Part shown: positions 1-7,547 of the stretch, in pieces
Position numbering within the stretch: the stretch's first letter is position 1
Layout: every line of letters begins with the position of its first letter
NCBI GenBank assembly: GCA_902790595.1
Contig: CADASL010000006.1
Coordinates: 206,021 to 270,020, forward strand
Source of the DNA: an uncultured Bacteroidales bacterium
GTDB lineage: Bacteria > Bacteroidota > Bacteroidia > Bacteroidales > SZUA-534
Length of the DNA stretch: 64,000 nt
Direction: 5' to 3'
Made by a program: the position numbers and the translations under genes
Notes under the pieces: model-generated
Databases searched by the model: none
What the model saw: only the letters and a program-made list of their open reading frames with translations
Told to the model about the DNA's origin: nothing

Positions 1-39
1 TACGACGAAAAGCACGGACAATTGCACGTTGACAACTAA
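1..39 (+). CDS. 3' end of a gene cut by the window start
   Basis: Reading frame 1 is open from the first base and ends in a TAA at 37-39, giving the C-terminal residues YDEKHGQLHVDN. What follows is typical AT-rich intergenic sequence, so this is probably the tail of a gene transcribed toward the ABC cluster. Twelve codons are too few to identify a family, and chance openness cannot be excluded. Confidence 0.35.
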   Translation, partial: YDEKHGQLHVDN

Positions 40-239
40 ACCCAACACCCAATACCATCCTATTGTCATTCAGCATCTTGCCCCAATGCTGAAATTTTTT
101 TTCAAAAAAACTCCGTTCCCTCTTGCACATATCAAAATCAGATTTACTTTTGTATTGTTATATCACACTATAACAGTATAACGGATGAGCAAACAAAACA
201 GACATAATATTACAGACGCAAAAAATAGAAATCAAAATA

Positions 240-299
240 GTACGGACGCGATTAGTCGCATTCGTACAAATCAACTAAAGGACGCGATTAATCGCGTCC
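240..299. repeat. Pair of GGACGCGATT palindromes upstream of the ABC cluster
   Basis: A perfect 20-bp palindrome, GGACGCGATTAATCGCGTCC, lies at 280-299. A related imperfect one lies at 240-267, starting GTACGGACGCGATTAG and ending CGCATTCGTAC. They sit about 50 bp before the ABC ATPase start, in the only gene-less stretch of 40-350. They could be hairpins, a terminator for the upstream gene, or members of a dispersed intergenic palindrome family. Nothing else was recognised in 40-239. Confidence 0.7.
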
Positions 300-350
300 C
301 TACGAAACAATCTAAACACTAAACTTTTAACCATCTAAACCTTTAAAGCA

Positions 351-1148
351 ATGATACACGTAGAAAACCTGACCTTCTCTTACTCGAAGAAGAAAACCGT
401 GTTCAACGGGCTGAACCTTGACATTCCCACGGGCGGCATTACTGGTATTCTGGGTCCCAACGGTGCCGGAAAAACCACGCTCTTGAAACTCTTGACCGGA
501 CTGATGTTCCCCAAAGCGGGCACCATCAGCGTGATGGGCGACACGCCGGGCGACCGCCTGCCGCGATTCCTTGAAGAACTCTACTATGTGCCCGACGAGT
601 TTATGATTCCCGCCATAAAAGGCTCGCGTTTTGCCGAACTCTACAAACCGTTCTATCCGAGGTTCGACTCGGCGCAGTTCGACCGCCTGCTCACAGATTT
701 TGAGGTGGAAATCGATGAGAAACTCAACAAAACGTCGCTCGGACAGAAGAAGAAGTTTATGGTGGCCTTTGCGCTGGCAACCAACTGCCGTCTGCTGGTG
801 TTCGATGAGCCGACAAACGGAATGGACATTCCCGCCAAAAACGTCTTCCGCAAGGTGGCGGCCGGCTCGCTGCGCGACGACCAACTGATGCTAATCTCGA
901 CTCACCAAGTGGCCGACATCAGCCGCCTGATTGACCGCGTGCTGATTATCGACCGCGGACAGGTTCTGCTCAACAGCACCACTTGGGACATTAGCCAACG
1001 CTACGCCTTTGTCACAACCGGCTCGGCCGATGGCGCACTCTACGCCGAAGAGGCCCCTGGCGGCTTCCGTGCAGTGGTTCCGGCCAACGGTGAGCAAACC
1101 GAAATCGACCTTGAACTGCTGTTCAATGCGCGTAAGAATTTGAAATAA
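351..1148 (+). CDS. ABC transporter ATP-binding protein
   Basis: This is the nucleotide-binding subunit of an ABC exporter-like transporter, 265 aa and cytoplasmic. The Walker A motif GPNGAGKT is at residues 35-42, Walker B RLLVFDEP at about 147-154 with the NGMD D-loop just after, and the H-loop His in LISTHQ near 186. The signature motif is degenerate (TSLGQKKK in place of LSGGQ). It is the first gene of a cluster with four permease-like proteins and a GntR regulator, the arrangement of YtrA-type ABC-2 systems. The substrate cannot be told from sequence. The ATG at 351 follows an A/T-rich leader. Confidence 0.93.
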   Translation: MIHVENLTFSYSKKKTVFNGLNLDIPTGGITGILGPNGAGKTTLLKLLTGLMFPKAGTISVMGDTPGDRLPRFLEELYYVPDEFMIPAIKGSRFAELYKPFYPRFDSAQFDRLLTDFEVEIDEKLNKTSLGQKKKFMVAFALATNCRLLVFDEPTNGMDIPAKNVFRKVAAGSLRDDQLMLISTHQVADISRLIDRVLIIDRGQVLLNSTTWDISQRYAFVTTGSADGALYAEEAPGGFRAVVPANGEQTEIDLELLFNARKNLK

Positions 1149-1181
1149 AAGTTGAGTCGCTTCGCTTGTTGAGATGTTTAT

Positions 1182-1197
1182 CCCGATAGCCATCGGG
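1182..1197. repeat. CCCGAT(N4)ATCGGG palindrome, copy 1
   Basis: The 16-bp element CCCGATAGCCATCGGG lies between the ABC ATPase and the first permease. The same palindrome recurs in intergenic DNA at 12665, 13927, 19302 and 58431. Here the central bases make it slightly imperfect. Confidence 0.75.
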
Positions 1198-1267
1198 GGC
1201 TTCGCTGTTGAGAAATTGACAACTAAAACTCTAAACTCTTACAACTAAACTCTAAACATTTACAACT

Positions 1268-1879
1268 ATGAACACTAATTTCGATAAGCAACGTTTTGTC
1301 AAGTGCCTGAAACACCGGCTGACCGACCGATTTATGATTACATATTCCATTTTGGCGTTGGTTTGTTGTCTGCCTATGATAGCCGTGGTTTTTGCCACAG
1401 GCGTAACGTCTTTTCCGCTGCTGATGTCGTGCTTATATATATCGCTATTCGGTATGGTGCTGGCAAACAATAAGCATTTTGAAACATTACTACCGGCCAC
1501 TGCATTTGAGAAATTCGCAAGTTTCTGCACTGCAATGTTCATTTATATGGGTGCTGTTTTTGCAATTGTTGGCTCAGCAACACTTCTGCTGGAGGCCACA
1601 GGAATGCAGCGCAACCCTGATTTTTTGAATATCAGATTTGGTTACGCGCTGATGGTGGTTATTATGGTAATGCCGCTTGGCATAATGGCTGGCAACCTGC
1701 GACGTGTCAACTCGCAGGGCGCGGGACTTGCCACTCTACCGTCAATGTTTGTAGGTGTCGCACTGTTTTATCTGACTTGGCGGTTCAACTCGCTTGGAAT
1801 GCTTTTGGCTATAGCCGTTGTTGGGCTTGTGCTGTGGTATTTGGCCTACCGTAGCTACTGCCGCCGAGAAGTGTGCTAA
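1268..1879 (+). CDS. Permease-like membrane protein (paralogue 1 of 4)
   Basis: This 203-aa protein has about six hydrophobic segments and no signal peptide beyond the first helix. It shares the block LPATAFEKF (around residues 75-83) with the three following proteins, where it reads IPASWLEK, VPASWLEKF and VAESSVVEKF. From memory, a PAS..EKF element after the second or third helix is common in Bacteroidetes ABC-2 type permeases encoded beside an ABC ATPase and a GntR regulator. It probably forms the membrane part of the transporter encoded by the upstream gene. It is the most divergent of the four: its N-terminus reads MNTNFDKQRF rather than MNQTF..KRF. Confidence 0.8.
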   Translation: MNTNFDKQRFVKCLKHRLTDRFMITYSILALVCCLPMIAVVFATGVTSFPLLMSCLYISLFGMVLANNKHFETLLPATAFEKFASFCTAMFIYMGAVFAIVGSATLLLEATGMQRNPDFLNIRFGYALMVVIMVMPLGIMAGNLRRVNSQGAGLATLPSMFVGVALFYLTWRFNSLGMLLAIAVVGLVLWYLAYRSYCRREVC

Positions 1880-1935
1880 TTTAGGATTTAGGAATTAGGA
1901 ATTAGAAATTAGGATTTAGGATTTAGAAATTCAAC
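1880..1935. repeat. Degenerate ATTTAGGAATTAGG word repeat
   Basis: Imperfect copies of the words ATTTAGGA and ATTAGGA follow one another in the gap before the next permease, then AACCTGTTCAACTTGTTC-like words. The same vocabulary appears at 12590-12650, 15670-15695, 38510-38540 and 58405-58430. These are non-coding intergenic tracts. Confidence 0.6.
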
Positions 1936-1971
1936 CTGTTCAACTTGTTCAACCCGTTCAACTTTTAAACT

Positions 1972-2619
1972 ATGAATCAAACATTCTGCATAAAACGTTT
2001 TTGCCGCTATGCGTGGTTCATTCTGTCGATGAACCGATGGTATTATGGCATTTTGTTTGTGGCTTGCGTTCTGCCCGCTTCGCTATTGCCATTTTGCGGA
2101 TTGGAGCCCAATTTGGCGCGTTACAGTAACTTTTTGATTATAATTTCATTGTTTTTATTGAGCATTCTGCCAACCATTGAATGGTCGAAGAAAAGCGGAT
2201 TTTCGCGAATGGTGGAAATACCTGCTTCGTGGCTCGAGAAACTGATTGTGGAAGTTGCCGTTAGGTTTTCGCCGTTGGCCATTCCGCTTGCCGTTCGTGC
2301 CATTGGTGCCGATAATCTGGTATTTGCCGGTGGTTTTTCGCCCACAACAATTCTTATGATGCTGCTGGTAACAACCTACGTGTTTTTCGACCACAGTTTC
2401 GACAGAGGAAAAATGCAGTACTTTTTCGGAATAGAATATGGTGCGACAACTCCGATTGCAATGTGCGGATTCTTGGTTTGCGGATTAATCTCTTTGTTGC
2501 AACCAACCAAAATATCACCCGTAGAGATTTTTGTGTGGCTATTGATTTGCGCGGCATTGTTTGCTGGTGCTGCAATTCTATATCCTAAACGTCAACGAAA
2601 AGATGATTTTTGGCTATGA
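1972..2619 (+). CDS. Permease-like membrane protein (paralogue 2 of 4)
   Basis: 215 aa, with multiple hydrophobic helices. It starts MNQTFCIKRFCRYAWF and carries NRWYYGILF in the first helix and IPASWLEK near residue 85. It is closely related to the next two proteins, which share the MNQ.F..KRF start and the NRWYYGI helix. It ends with a short basic tail. Its stop codon overlaps the start of the next gene (ATGA at 2616-2619), which indicates translational coupling. It likely assembles with the ABC ATPase at 351. Confidence 0.82.
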   Translation: MNQTFCIKRFCRYAWFILSMNRWYYGILFVACVLPASLLPFCGLEPNLARYSNFLIIISLFLLSILPTIEWSKKSGFSRMVEIPASWLEKLIVEVAVRFSPLAIPLAVRAIGADNLVFAGGFSPTTILMMLLVTTYVFFDHSFDRGKMQYFFGIEYGATTPIAMCGFLVCGLISLLQPTKISPVEIFVWLLICAALFAGAAILYPKRQRKDDFWL

Positions 2620-3284
2620 ATCAGATATTTAGCATAAAACGCTTTCTTCGCTACACACGATTTATCCTGTCGATGAACCGATGGTACTACGGCATTGTTT
2701 TCGTTCTGTTTATCATTCCGGCCACGCTTTTGGTTATGTTCCGTGTTGATTTTGATGACAATGTTGCAATGCGGCTGATTGGCGCACCCACAATTATATT
2801 CAGTATTGTCCCGTTTGTTTTCAATACGAAATTCGGTGGATTGGCACGGCAACTTGCTGTTCCTGCTTCGTGGTTGGAAAAATTTTTGATAGAAATCGTT
2901 GTCCGGTTTTCGCCGATTGCCATTCCGTGGGGCATTCACGCTGTGGGTTGCGTCGCTGGAGTGAACGGTATTTCTGGTTACTTTACTGACGGGCTCGGAG
3001 TGCCAAATATTGTTGAGTTGACGCTTTGGGCATTGATATTTGCCATTGTCTGTGTTTTCGATTCAGGCAAGTTGGGAAAGACTATGTTAGGTGCAAGTGT
3101 GGTTTCAGCGAACTGGGGTTTGGCAATATGTGTTGGTGCTACTGGTGGAACGAGTATTGCTGCAGTACCTTTTATACACGGTTTTTCAAAATTCTCGCCA
3201 ATCACTACTAATATCTTGATTTTGCTGGATGCGGCAATGTTCATTACAATATTTCTCTTGTATCGCCGCCGCCGAGTTAAGTAA
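2616..3284 (+). CDS. Permease-like membrane protein (paralogue 3 of 4)
   Basis: 222 aa from the ATG at 2616. I prefer this start over the ATG six bases upstream because it matches the MNQ.F..KRF start of its neighbours and forms an ATGA overlap with the previous stop. It has hydrophobic helices throughout, NRWYYGIVF in helix 1, VPASWLEKF before a later helix, and an Arg-rich end (RRRRVK). It is a tandem paralogue of the 1972 gene and is inferred to be part of the same ABC-2-like transporter. Confidence 0.82.
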   Translation: MNQIFSIKRFLRYTRFILSMNRWYYGIVFVLFIIPATLLVMFRVDFDDNVAMRLIGAPTIIFSIVPFVFNTKFGGLARQLAVPASWLEKFLIEIVVRFSPIAIPWGIHAVGCVAGVNGISGYFTDGLGVPNIVELTLWALIFAIVCVFDSGKLGKTMLGASVVSANWGLAICVGATGGTSIAAVPFIHGFSKFSPITTNILILLDAAMFITIFLLYRRRRVK

Positions 3285-3310
3285 TATGTGTCATTTATTC
3301 GATTAAAACT

Positions 3311-3961
3311 ATGAATCAAACATTTAACCTAAAACGATTTTGCCGCTACGCTGTTAGTTATCTGCGTGTAAATAAGTGGTATCTGCTGATTATGGCGGTG
3401 CTGTTTATGGTTCCCGCCACGGTGCTGTCGGTGTTGTCAACACCCGAACCCGACGGCGTGCGTTTTCTGCTGGCCATTGGCGTGATAGCGGTGGCTTTTC
3501 GCACCAATCTGCCCGACAGTTCAATGCGGCATTTGGTTGCGGAGTCGTCGGTTGTCGAAAAATTTGTCACTGAAACGGTTATCAAAATCGCCTACGCGGG
3601 AATCCCGTTCGCTGTCCACGCAGTGCTGGCCAAACAACTTTTTACTGATGGTTTCGAAGTTGATTATCTTATTCTTTTGTGGATTATGATTGGGACCGTA
3701 ACCGCCTTGCGGACACCGAAATATGGCTCAGTCAACACCGAATCGGCAAGAGAAAAGATTCGAACATTCACGATTCTTCTGTACAGCATTTCGTATATGT
3801 CATTAATTCTTGAGCGTTACTCGTCGTATCGCCCATTAGTTGCAACTATGCCGTATTCATTCTGGGTGAAGATTCTGCTGCTTGTGGTGGGCACGGTGCT
3901 GCTTGTGTTGTCGTACCGCCTTTTCAATAAGCGCTACGTCGATTACAATAAAGATGAATAA
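3311..3961 (+). CDS. Permease-like membrane protein (paralogue 4 of 4)
   Basis: 216 aa, starting MNQTFNLKRFCRYAVSYL, with about five to six hydrophobic segments. The conserved block has drifted to VAESSVVEKFVTE, keeping the Glu-Lys-Phe core. It follows paralogue 3 after 26 bp and precedes the GntR gene. The four permease genes vary far more in their middle helices than at the N-terminus, which suggests duplication followed by divergence. Confidence 0.8.
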   Translation: MNQTFNLKRFCRYAVSYLRVNKWYLLIMAVLFMVPATVLSVLSTPEPDGVRFLLAIGVIAVAFRTNLPDSSMRHLVAESSVVEKFVTETVIKIAYAGIPFAVHAVLAKQLFTDGFEVDYLILLWIMIGTVTALRTPKYGSVNTESAREKIRTFTILLYSISYMSLILERYSSYRPLVATMPYSFWVKILLLVVGTVLLVLSYRLFNKRYVDYNKDE

Positions 3962-4028
3962 AGGTCAATATATCAGTGAATTATGCTTTGGACAAGGAAA
4001 TCTAAACTCTAAACTTCAAAACTTTTAA

Positions 4029-4385
4029 ATGGAATTTAAAGAGCAAAAAGGCATATTTCAGCAGATTGCAGACCGCATTTGCGACCGCATATTGCAGGGC
4101 GAGTTGAAGGCGGGCGACAAACTGGAGTCGGTGCGCGAACTGGCGGTGGCCATTGGTGTGAACCAAAACACCATTATGCGCACCTACAGCGAGTTGCTGC
4201 GCGACGGCATTTTGAGCAACCAACGCGGCATTGGGTTCTTTGTGTCGCCCGAGGCCCGCGACATAATCCTGGCCAAACGCCGCAACGAATTCTTTAACAA
4301 CGATTTGCCCCACATTGCCCGTCAGGCACGGCTGCTCGGCATTTCGGCAGAAGAGATTATTGGAAAATTGAAAATTGAAGAATGA
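4029..4385 (+). CDS. GntR-family regulator, YtrA type
   Basis: 118 aa. An N-terminal winged helix (about residues 5-75) contains the classic GntR block LKAGDKLESVRELAVAIGV, then NQNTIMRTYSELLRDG as the recognition and wing region, with GIGFFVS closing the wing. The C-terminal part is only about 45 residues of helix, too short for a FadR or UTRA effector domain, which is the hallmark of YtrA-type GntR proteins. These normally repress an adjacent ABC transporter operon. Here the gene is last in the cluster, 67 bp after paralogue 4, so autoregulation would need an internal or upstream operator, which I could not pin down. Confidence 0.92.
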   Translation: MEFKEQKGIFQQIADRICDRILQGELKAGDKLESVRELAVAIGVNQNTIMRTYSELLRDGILSNQRGIGFFVSPEARDIILAKRRNEFFNNDLPHIARQARLLGISAEEIIGKLKIEE

Positions 4386-4640
4386 AAACTACTGAAAAAC
4401 AGTCCGAAGGACTGAATTTGCATAACCGGCCGCAAGCGCAGTGCAGCCGCCGGTCAAAATATCATATAGGGCAACACTCTGAAAGAGTGAACTTTAAGAA
4501 GGTTCAGTCTTCCAGACTGCAATCTTGGTTGGTTGTTTCGCCACGGGTTGCGCTTCGCTTACCCGCGGTTATGAAAATATTGTCTTTCAGACAATTACTT
4601 TATACGTAAAATTTAATTGTATGTCGAACTATAGTTAAAA
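4386..4640. repeat. Modular hairpin repeat element
   Basis: This gene-less stretch (4386-4709) is a string of short hairpins with a GAA, TTC or TCC loop: CAGTCCGAAGGACTG (4400-4414), CACTCTGAAAGAGTG (4475-4489), CAGTCTTCCAGACTG (4505-4519) and ATTGTCTTTCAGACAAT (4579-4595). Between them lie GC-rich palindromic segments, each next to GCATAACC or GGTTATG. A decayed relative lies at 49554-49680. An open frame across 4382-4609 has no coding character. The rest, to 4709, is AT-rich word repeat. Confidence 0.7.
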
Positions 4641-4709
4641 TGGACTAAACTTCTAAACTTTAAACTTTACACATTACACTTTATACATTAATCTTTAAAC
4701 TATTTTAAA

Positions 4710-5342
4710 ATGAAAAAGTTAGCATTATTTCTGATGATGGCTGCAATGTCAGCCGCAAGTGTGAGTGCTCAACCGGGCGGCTCAAAATCTGGTTTGCTTT
4801 TCGCCAACGCTTCAATCCCCGCCGACGCGCGCTGCGAGTTGAAGTCGGGCATAATCAAATTCGATGCTGTGACACAAGGCATTAAAGTGGAAACCACGCA
4901 GTATTTCGACGACTACGGCAAGAAGCTGGCCGCGGTTGCCGTGGTGGACCAAGGAATGGTGAAAACCGAAACCAAAACGCTGCAGTTCGAAGATACCATT
5001 TACCAAATCAATGTGGCTATGAAGATGGGACAGAAAATCGTTTCACCCGAAAAGCCCATTAACTATCTGCAACTTACGCCCGATGTGATTGAAAAATACA
5101 AAATTCAGGAAGTGGGCACCGAAACCATTGCTGGCCGTCAGTGCAAGAGATATTCGGAGCAGATAACGCAGATGGGGCAGACCGTCAACGTTGAGGTGTG
5201 GATATGGAAAGGCGTTGCGCTGAAATCGGTTATGAAGCTGGGCGACACGGAGATTATGAACCAAACCGCCACCGAAGTTCAGGAAAACGCCACTATCGAC
5301 CCGAAAGAGTTCGTGGTTCCCGAAGGTGTGACAATGATGTAG
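4710..5342 (+). CDS. Exported protein of unknown function
   Basis: 210 aa. The N-terminus MKKLALFLMMAAMSAASVSA is a clear Sec signal peptide, with cleavage expected after SVSA. The mature part alternates short strands (KFDAVTQGIKVETTQYF, AGRQCKRYSEQ, VEVWIWKGVALKSVMKLGD), a pattern reminiscent of LolA- or DUF4412-like periplasmic proteins whose strands probe a hydrophobic cavity. That resemblance is an impression only. It stands alone between two repeat-rich gaps. Confidence 0.75.
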   Translation: MKKLALFLMMAAMSAASVSAQPGGSKSGLLFANASIPADARCELKSGIIKFDAVTQGIKVETTQYFDDYGKKLAAVAVVDQGMVKTETKTLQFEDTIYQINVAMKMGQKIVSPEKPINYLQLTPDVIEKYKIQEVGTETIAGRQCKRYSEQITQMGQTVNVEVWIWKGVALKSVMKLGDTEIMNQTATEVQENATIDPKEFVVPEGVTMM

Positions 5343-5689
5343 GAGTTAGATGGTTTTAGTCTTAAATCAGGAATAAACTTAAGCGCCTGATAACATAAGA
5401 TTTAGAAAAACAACAGAAAAACCATAAACAACAACTACCATATATCCAATGTTCTGGAGGACTGAGCTTTAGACTCGGTTTTCCAGACTTGTTTTTTGTG
5501 TGTGCGTGTTTTTGCGTAATTCTGATTGGAGCAAGAATGCACGGCATATTATTGGTTCTGTGTTACAGGAACGAGAAAATACGGAAGTTTTTTCTTTGGG
5601 TAATGAACAACTTGCGTGTTAATTTGTTTGAGTTGGCAACTCTGAAAAATGAAAAGATATGGCTACATTTGCCTAAATCGAAATTGAAA
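5343..5689. other. Gene-less stretch
   Basis: 347 bp between two exported-protein genes. An open frame extends upstream from 5690 to 5489, but its translation (Cys/Phe-rich, then a basic stretch) looks non-coding. The real start is placed at 5690, where a signal peptide begins. A weak GTTCTGGAGGACTGAG...TTTTCCAGAC inverted match at 5449-5487 resembles the hairpin element at 4386. No promoter stands out. Confidence 0.5.
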
Positions 5690-6646
5690 ATGCGGAAGTT
5701 TTTATTTGCAGTCGTTGGGCTGGTTATGATGCAGCAGACACTTGTTGCACAGCGTATTACACGCGAACAATATATAAATAAGTATAGCAAGATTGCCGTT
5801 CAGGAGATGAACCGTGTGGGAATCCCGGCCAGTATAACATTGGCACAGGGCATTTTAGAGTCCGGTGACGGTAACAGCTCGCTGGCGCGGAAGGCTAACA
5901 ATCACTTCGGAATCAAATGCCATAAGGACTGGAAAGGCGAATCGATGTACCACGACGATGACCGTCCAAACGAGTGTTTCCGCTCGTACAAGGATGCAAA
6001 TCAATCGTTTATCGACCACTCGGAGTTTCTTTGCACGCATCAGCGCTATGCGTTTTTGTTCGGCTACGGTACCACCGATTACAAGAAGTGGGCAAAAGGC
6101 TTGAAAGAAGCCGGTTACGCCACCAGCAAAACCTACGCCGACCGTCTGATACAGATTATTGAGGAGAACAATCTGCACCGCTTCGACAAGAGTGTGCAGC
6201 CGGCCACAACACCCGAAAAGCAGACTGAGATTGCCGTCAAAACCAACAACTTCATCGAGGTTGATGTGAACGATATGGAGATTTCGCCGTTCGGCAACAT
6301 CAAAACAAACAACCGCACCGATTATGTTGAGGCTCTGCCGGGCGATAATATTGAGAAAGTGGCCGCACGTTACGAGCTGGAGCCGTGGCAGTTACGAATG
6401 TTCAACGAGCTCGATGCCAAGGCGAAGCTGAAAGTCGGGCAGCGTTTGTATATCAGCCGCAAACAGTCGAAAGCCGAAAAGCAATACAAGACTCACACTG
6501 TGAAGAAAGGCGAAACGATGCACGACATTGCCCAGCAGTACGCCATCCGCCTGAAAGCGCTCTACAAACTCAACCTGATGGAGGAAGGCACACAGCCGAA
6601 AGAAGGCGACACAATCCAGTTGAGGAAGAAGGCGAAGAAGAAATAA
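5690..6646 (+). CDS. Exported peptidoglycan N-acetylglucosaminidase with LysM domains
   Basis: 318 aa from the ATG at 5690, chosen because MRKFLFAVVGLVMMQQTLVAQ is a signal peptide. A glucosaminidase (GH73/FlgJ-like) domain follows: ITLAQGILESGDGNSSLA carries the catalytic Glu, then NNHFGIKCHKDWKG, FRSYKDANQSFIDHSEFL and YADRLIQIIEENNL. C-terminally there are two LysM repeats (about residues 205-255 and 270-315; the second begins THTVKKGETMHDIAQQY). It should cleave GlcNAc-MurNAc bonds in the periplasm and bind glycan through LysM, for wall remodelling or cell separation. Confidence 0.93.
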   Translation: MRKFLFAVVGLVMMQQTLVAQRITREQYINKYSKIAVQEMNRVGIPASITLAQGILESGDGNSSLARKANNHFGIKCHKDWKGESMYHDDDRPNECFRSYKDANQSFIDHSEFLCTHQRYAFLFGYGTTDYKKWAKGLKEAGYATSKTYADRLIQIIEENNLHRFDKSVQPATTPEKQTEIAVKTNNFIEVDVNDMEISPFGNIKTNNRTDYVEALPGDNIEKVAARYELEPWQLRMFNELDAKAKLKVGQRLYISRKQSKAEKQYKTHTVKKGETMHDIAQQYAIRLKALYKLNLMEEGTQPKEGDTIQLRKKAKKK

Positions 6647-6709
6647 GTGGTGTTTTGTTGTAAAACAGATTTGTATTGTGTAACTTTGTTGTGAATCAAA
6701 AGATTGCAT

Positions 6710-7018
6710 ATGAGTACCAATCAGATACAAAAGACAATTGCCGATTATTTCAAGACTCAACCAGTTTTGAAAGCTTGGATTTTTGGTTCGTTTGCTCGTG
6801 GTGAGGAGACACCGACAAGCGATATCGACATCCTTTTTGTACCTGACTATTCTGGCAAACCATTTACACTATTCACACACGGTGGTATGTATATGGATTT
6901 GAAGGAGTTACTTGGCCGTGAAGTCGATTTGGTGGTCGATGGAACGCTTCGTTCGTATGCGGAGGAAAGTGCTAATCGCGACAAAAAACTGATTTATGAG
7001 AGAAAGAGCGAGAGATAA
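6710..7018 (+). CDS. mntA: MntA-like minimal nucleotidyltransferase antitoxin
   Basis: 102 aa from the ATG at 6710; a TTG two codons upstream is less likely. The motif GSFARGEETPTSDIDILF fits the nucleotidyltransferase signature GSX10DXD, with a further carboxylate in REVDLVVDG. MntA proteins are antitoxins that AMPylate or otherwise neutralise the HEPN RNase HepT encoded beside them. The gene overlaps the downstream HEPN gene by 23 bp, the standard arrangement of these modules. Confidence 0.9.
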   Translation: MSTNQIQKTIADYFKTQPVLKAWIFGSFARGEETPTSDIDILFVPDYSGKPFTLFTHGGMYMDLKELLGREVDLVVDGTLRSYAEESANRDKKLIYERKSER

Positions 7019-7493
7019 AGGACGTTTGGAGGACATTGTTGAGTATTCGAACAATGTGTCGATGCTCATCGAAGGTTACTCTTTCGACAAACTTGTGGCC
7101 GACAAACGCACCTATTATTCCGTGATAAAAAATGTGGAAATTGTTGGCGAAGCGGCGTATATGCTCACTAACGATTTCAAAAAAGCGCATCCCGAAATTC
7201 CTTGGAAGGTTGTCCAAGGTATGCGACACGTTCTTGTCCACGATTACGCCACAATCGATGCGAAAGAACTCTACAACACAGCCATTAACGATATGCAGCC
7301 ATTGCGTCAGCAAGTTGAGCGAATCATTTCCGAAACGGACTGGAACGAGTGGGCGTCCTCACCAGATAATGACGACACCACTGATGATGGAAGTGTGACA
7401 ATGGTTGTCCGTCGTATGAAAGCCGATGGTTTGTCTCTTGAGTTGATTAGTAAATACACAGGCTTAACGGCAGAGAAAATCAAAGAGTTGTAA
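6996..7493 (+). CDS. hepT: HepT-like HEPN toxin with a C-terminal extension
   Basis: 165 aa. The first ~110 residues are a HEPN domain of the HepT/DUF86 type. The RNase motif RX4HXY is present as RHVLVHDY in QGMRHVLVHDYATIDAKEL. After an acidic linker (SSPDNDDTTDDG) there is an unexpected tail, VRRMKADGLSLELISKYTG followed by LTAEKIKEL. This closely resembles the C-terminal tail of Rpn/PD-(D/E)XK transposase-like proteins of Bacteroidetes and Firmicutes. Standalone HepT proteins usually end near residue 115-140, so the tail is a graft. The function should be tRNA or RNA cleavage restrained by the upstream MntA. Confidence 0.88.
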   Translation: MRERARDKGRLEDIVEYSNNVSMLIEGYSFDKLVADKRTYYSVIKNVEIVGEAAYMLTNDFKKAHPEIPWKVVQGMRHVLVHDYATIDAKELYNTAINDMQPLRQQVERIISETDWNEWASSPDNDDTTDDGSVTMVVRRMKADGLSLELISKYTGLTAEKIKEL

Positions 7494-7547
7494 AATTTTC
7501 AAACCAAAATTTCTCAAAATTTCTCGCGAAGTGATACCATTTTCAAA

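Noticed and set aside
4382..4609. 75-aa open frame after the GntR gene
   Set aside because: It lies wholly within the hairpin repeat element, and the translation is determined by the palindromes and shows no protein-like pattern.
5489..5689. 67-codon N-terminal extension of the glucosaminidase
   Set aside because: The downstream Met at 5690 begins a clear signal peptide, which would be internal otherwise.
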